Shown here: positions 5,246 through 5,720 of the stretch, piece after piece
Numbering within the stretch: position 1 is the first letter of the stretch
Layout of the letters: each line of letters starts with the position of its first letter
NCBI GenBank assembly: GCA_946645735.1
Contig: CAMPCK010000070.1
Coordinates: forward strand, 1-5,720
Direction of reading: 5' to 3'
DNA: 5,720 nt
From: an uncultured Clostridia bacterium
GTDB lineage: Bacteria > Bacillota_A > Clostridia > Peptostreptococcales > Anaerovoracaceae
The notes under the pieces: generated by a model
Told to the model about the DNA's origin: nothing
The model's input: only the letters and a program-made list of their open reading frames with translations
Database searches by the model: none
Translations under genes and position numbers: made by a program

Positions 5246-5720
5246 CTAAATTTCCTCTGTTTTTCCGCCCAGCAGCTTGTAATCCTCCCAGAAACCCGGG
5301 TAGGATTTGTTCACGGCTTCCGCCCCTTCTATTATGATGTCGCCATCGGGCCCTTCCGGGGTCTGGCCCCTGAGGCAGGCCGCCATCATGGCAATCCTGT
5401 GGTCATTGAAGGATGAGACATTTCCTCCGTGAAGGCTGTAGCCTCCGAAAATCTCAAGGCCGTCAGGTCTTTCGTTAACCATGGCACCAAGGCTTTTGAG
5501 AACTTCTGTGATTGAGTGAAGCCTGTCACTCTCTTTAAGCCTCAGGCGTTCCGCGTTCATTATAACTGTCTTTCCTGATGCCCTGCAAGCAGCAACCGCA
5601 ATTGCCGGCACCAGATCCGGCGTGTTCCTCACATCTATAATCAAGCTTCTAAGGCTGTGTGGCCTTGCGGTCAGGTCATTACCGGTCCAGCCCATCTCAG
5701 CCCCCATCTCTTCAACATAT
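5246..5720 (-). CDS. aroA: 3-phosphoshikimate 1-carboxyvinyltransferase (EPSP synthase), C-terminal part
   Basis: EPSP synthase joins shikimate-3-phosphate and phosphoenolpyruvate, the penultimate step towards chorismate. The last 157 codons are here; the frame stays open to the window edge, reading Tyr-Val-Glu-Glu before the methionine at 5707, so that ATG is internal and not the start. Signatures in order are TPDLVPAIAVAACRASGKT (equivalent of the catalytic Asp313 segment of E. coli), RLRLKESDRL (the family KESDR signature), FNDHRIAMMAACL (the DHR motif) and VNKSYPGFWEDYKLLGG (the C-terminal lysine motif). Family residue numbering is recalled from the E. coli enzyme. All the usual C-terminal active-site elements are intact. 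It directly precedes aroQ, so both shikimate steps are probably made from one mRNA. The glyphosate-sensitivity class cannot be judged without the N-terminal half. Confidence 0.96.
   Translation of the reverse strand, partial: YVEEMGAEMGWTGNDLTARPHSLRSLIIDVRNTPDLVPAIAVAACRASGKTVIMNAERLRLKESDRLHSITEVLKSLGAMVNERPDGLEIFGGYSLHGGNVSSFNDHRIAMMAACLRGQTPEGPDGDIIIEGAEAVNKSYPGFWEDYKLLGGKTEEI

Noticed and set aside
5246..5707. Complete short gene starting at the ATG at 5707
   Set aside because: The same frame continues upstream without a stop to the window edge and matches the interior of EPSP synthase, so the methionine is internal.

Overview
The window looks like a stretch of chromosome from a strictly anaerobic, low-to-mid-GC Firmicute, most likely class Clostridia and possibly Lachnospiraceae-like. 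The evidence is a class III (oxygen-sensitive) ribonucleotide reductase, AGGAGG-type ribosome binding sites, a TTGACA/TATAGT promoter, tightly overlapping genes and a DUF4298-like domain. Taxonomy is inferred from protein style only. All protein genes lie on the minus strand, so transcription runs from high to low coordinates.

Right to centre (5720 to 1197): one compact probable operon, cut at its 5' end by the window edge. In transcription order it is aroA (EPSP synthase, C-terminal part), aroQ (type II 3-dehydroquinate dehydratase with an unusual C-terminal extension), larE, larB, larC (the three enzymes that build the nickel-pincer nucleotide, NPN, cofactor) and a GNAT acetyltransferase. 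A strong intrinsic terminator follows at 1197-1234. The first five genes abut or overlap (TAG|ATG, ATGA, ATGA, TAATG), and only 29 bases separate larC from the acetyltransferase. Shikimate-pathway genes and cofactor-synthesis genes are therefore probably co-transcribed. LarB carboxylates and hydrolyses nicotinic acid adenine dinucleotide, LarE adds two sulfurs, and LarC inserts nickel. The usual user of the cofactor, a LarA-type racemase/epimerase, is not in the window.

Intergenic region (720-1250, about 530 bases, no credible protein gene): it holds the operon terminator, then a segment of roughly 196 nt (1144-949, minus strand) that folds into a closed multi-branched structure and is a candidate non-coding RNA. 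A NrdR-like box overlaps its 3' edge by one base, and a second terminator-like hairpin lies at 837-873. The nrdD control region follows: a near-consensus sigma-A promoter with two NrdR-like boxes 32 bp apart that bracket its -10 element.

Left end (719 to 1): nrdD, anaerobic ribonucleoside-triphosphate reductase, running off the left edge. Its N-terminal ATP-cone and the start of the catalytic domain are present.

Most notable points: the AroQ-DUF4298-like fusion, the coupling of lar genes to aro genes without larA, a LarE with the three-cysteine pattern expected of the iron-sulfur type, the unassigned structured RNA, and the NrdR box layout.
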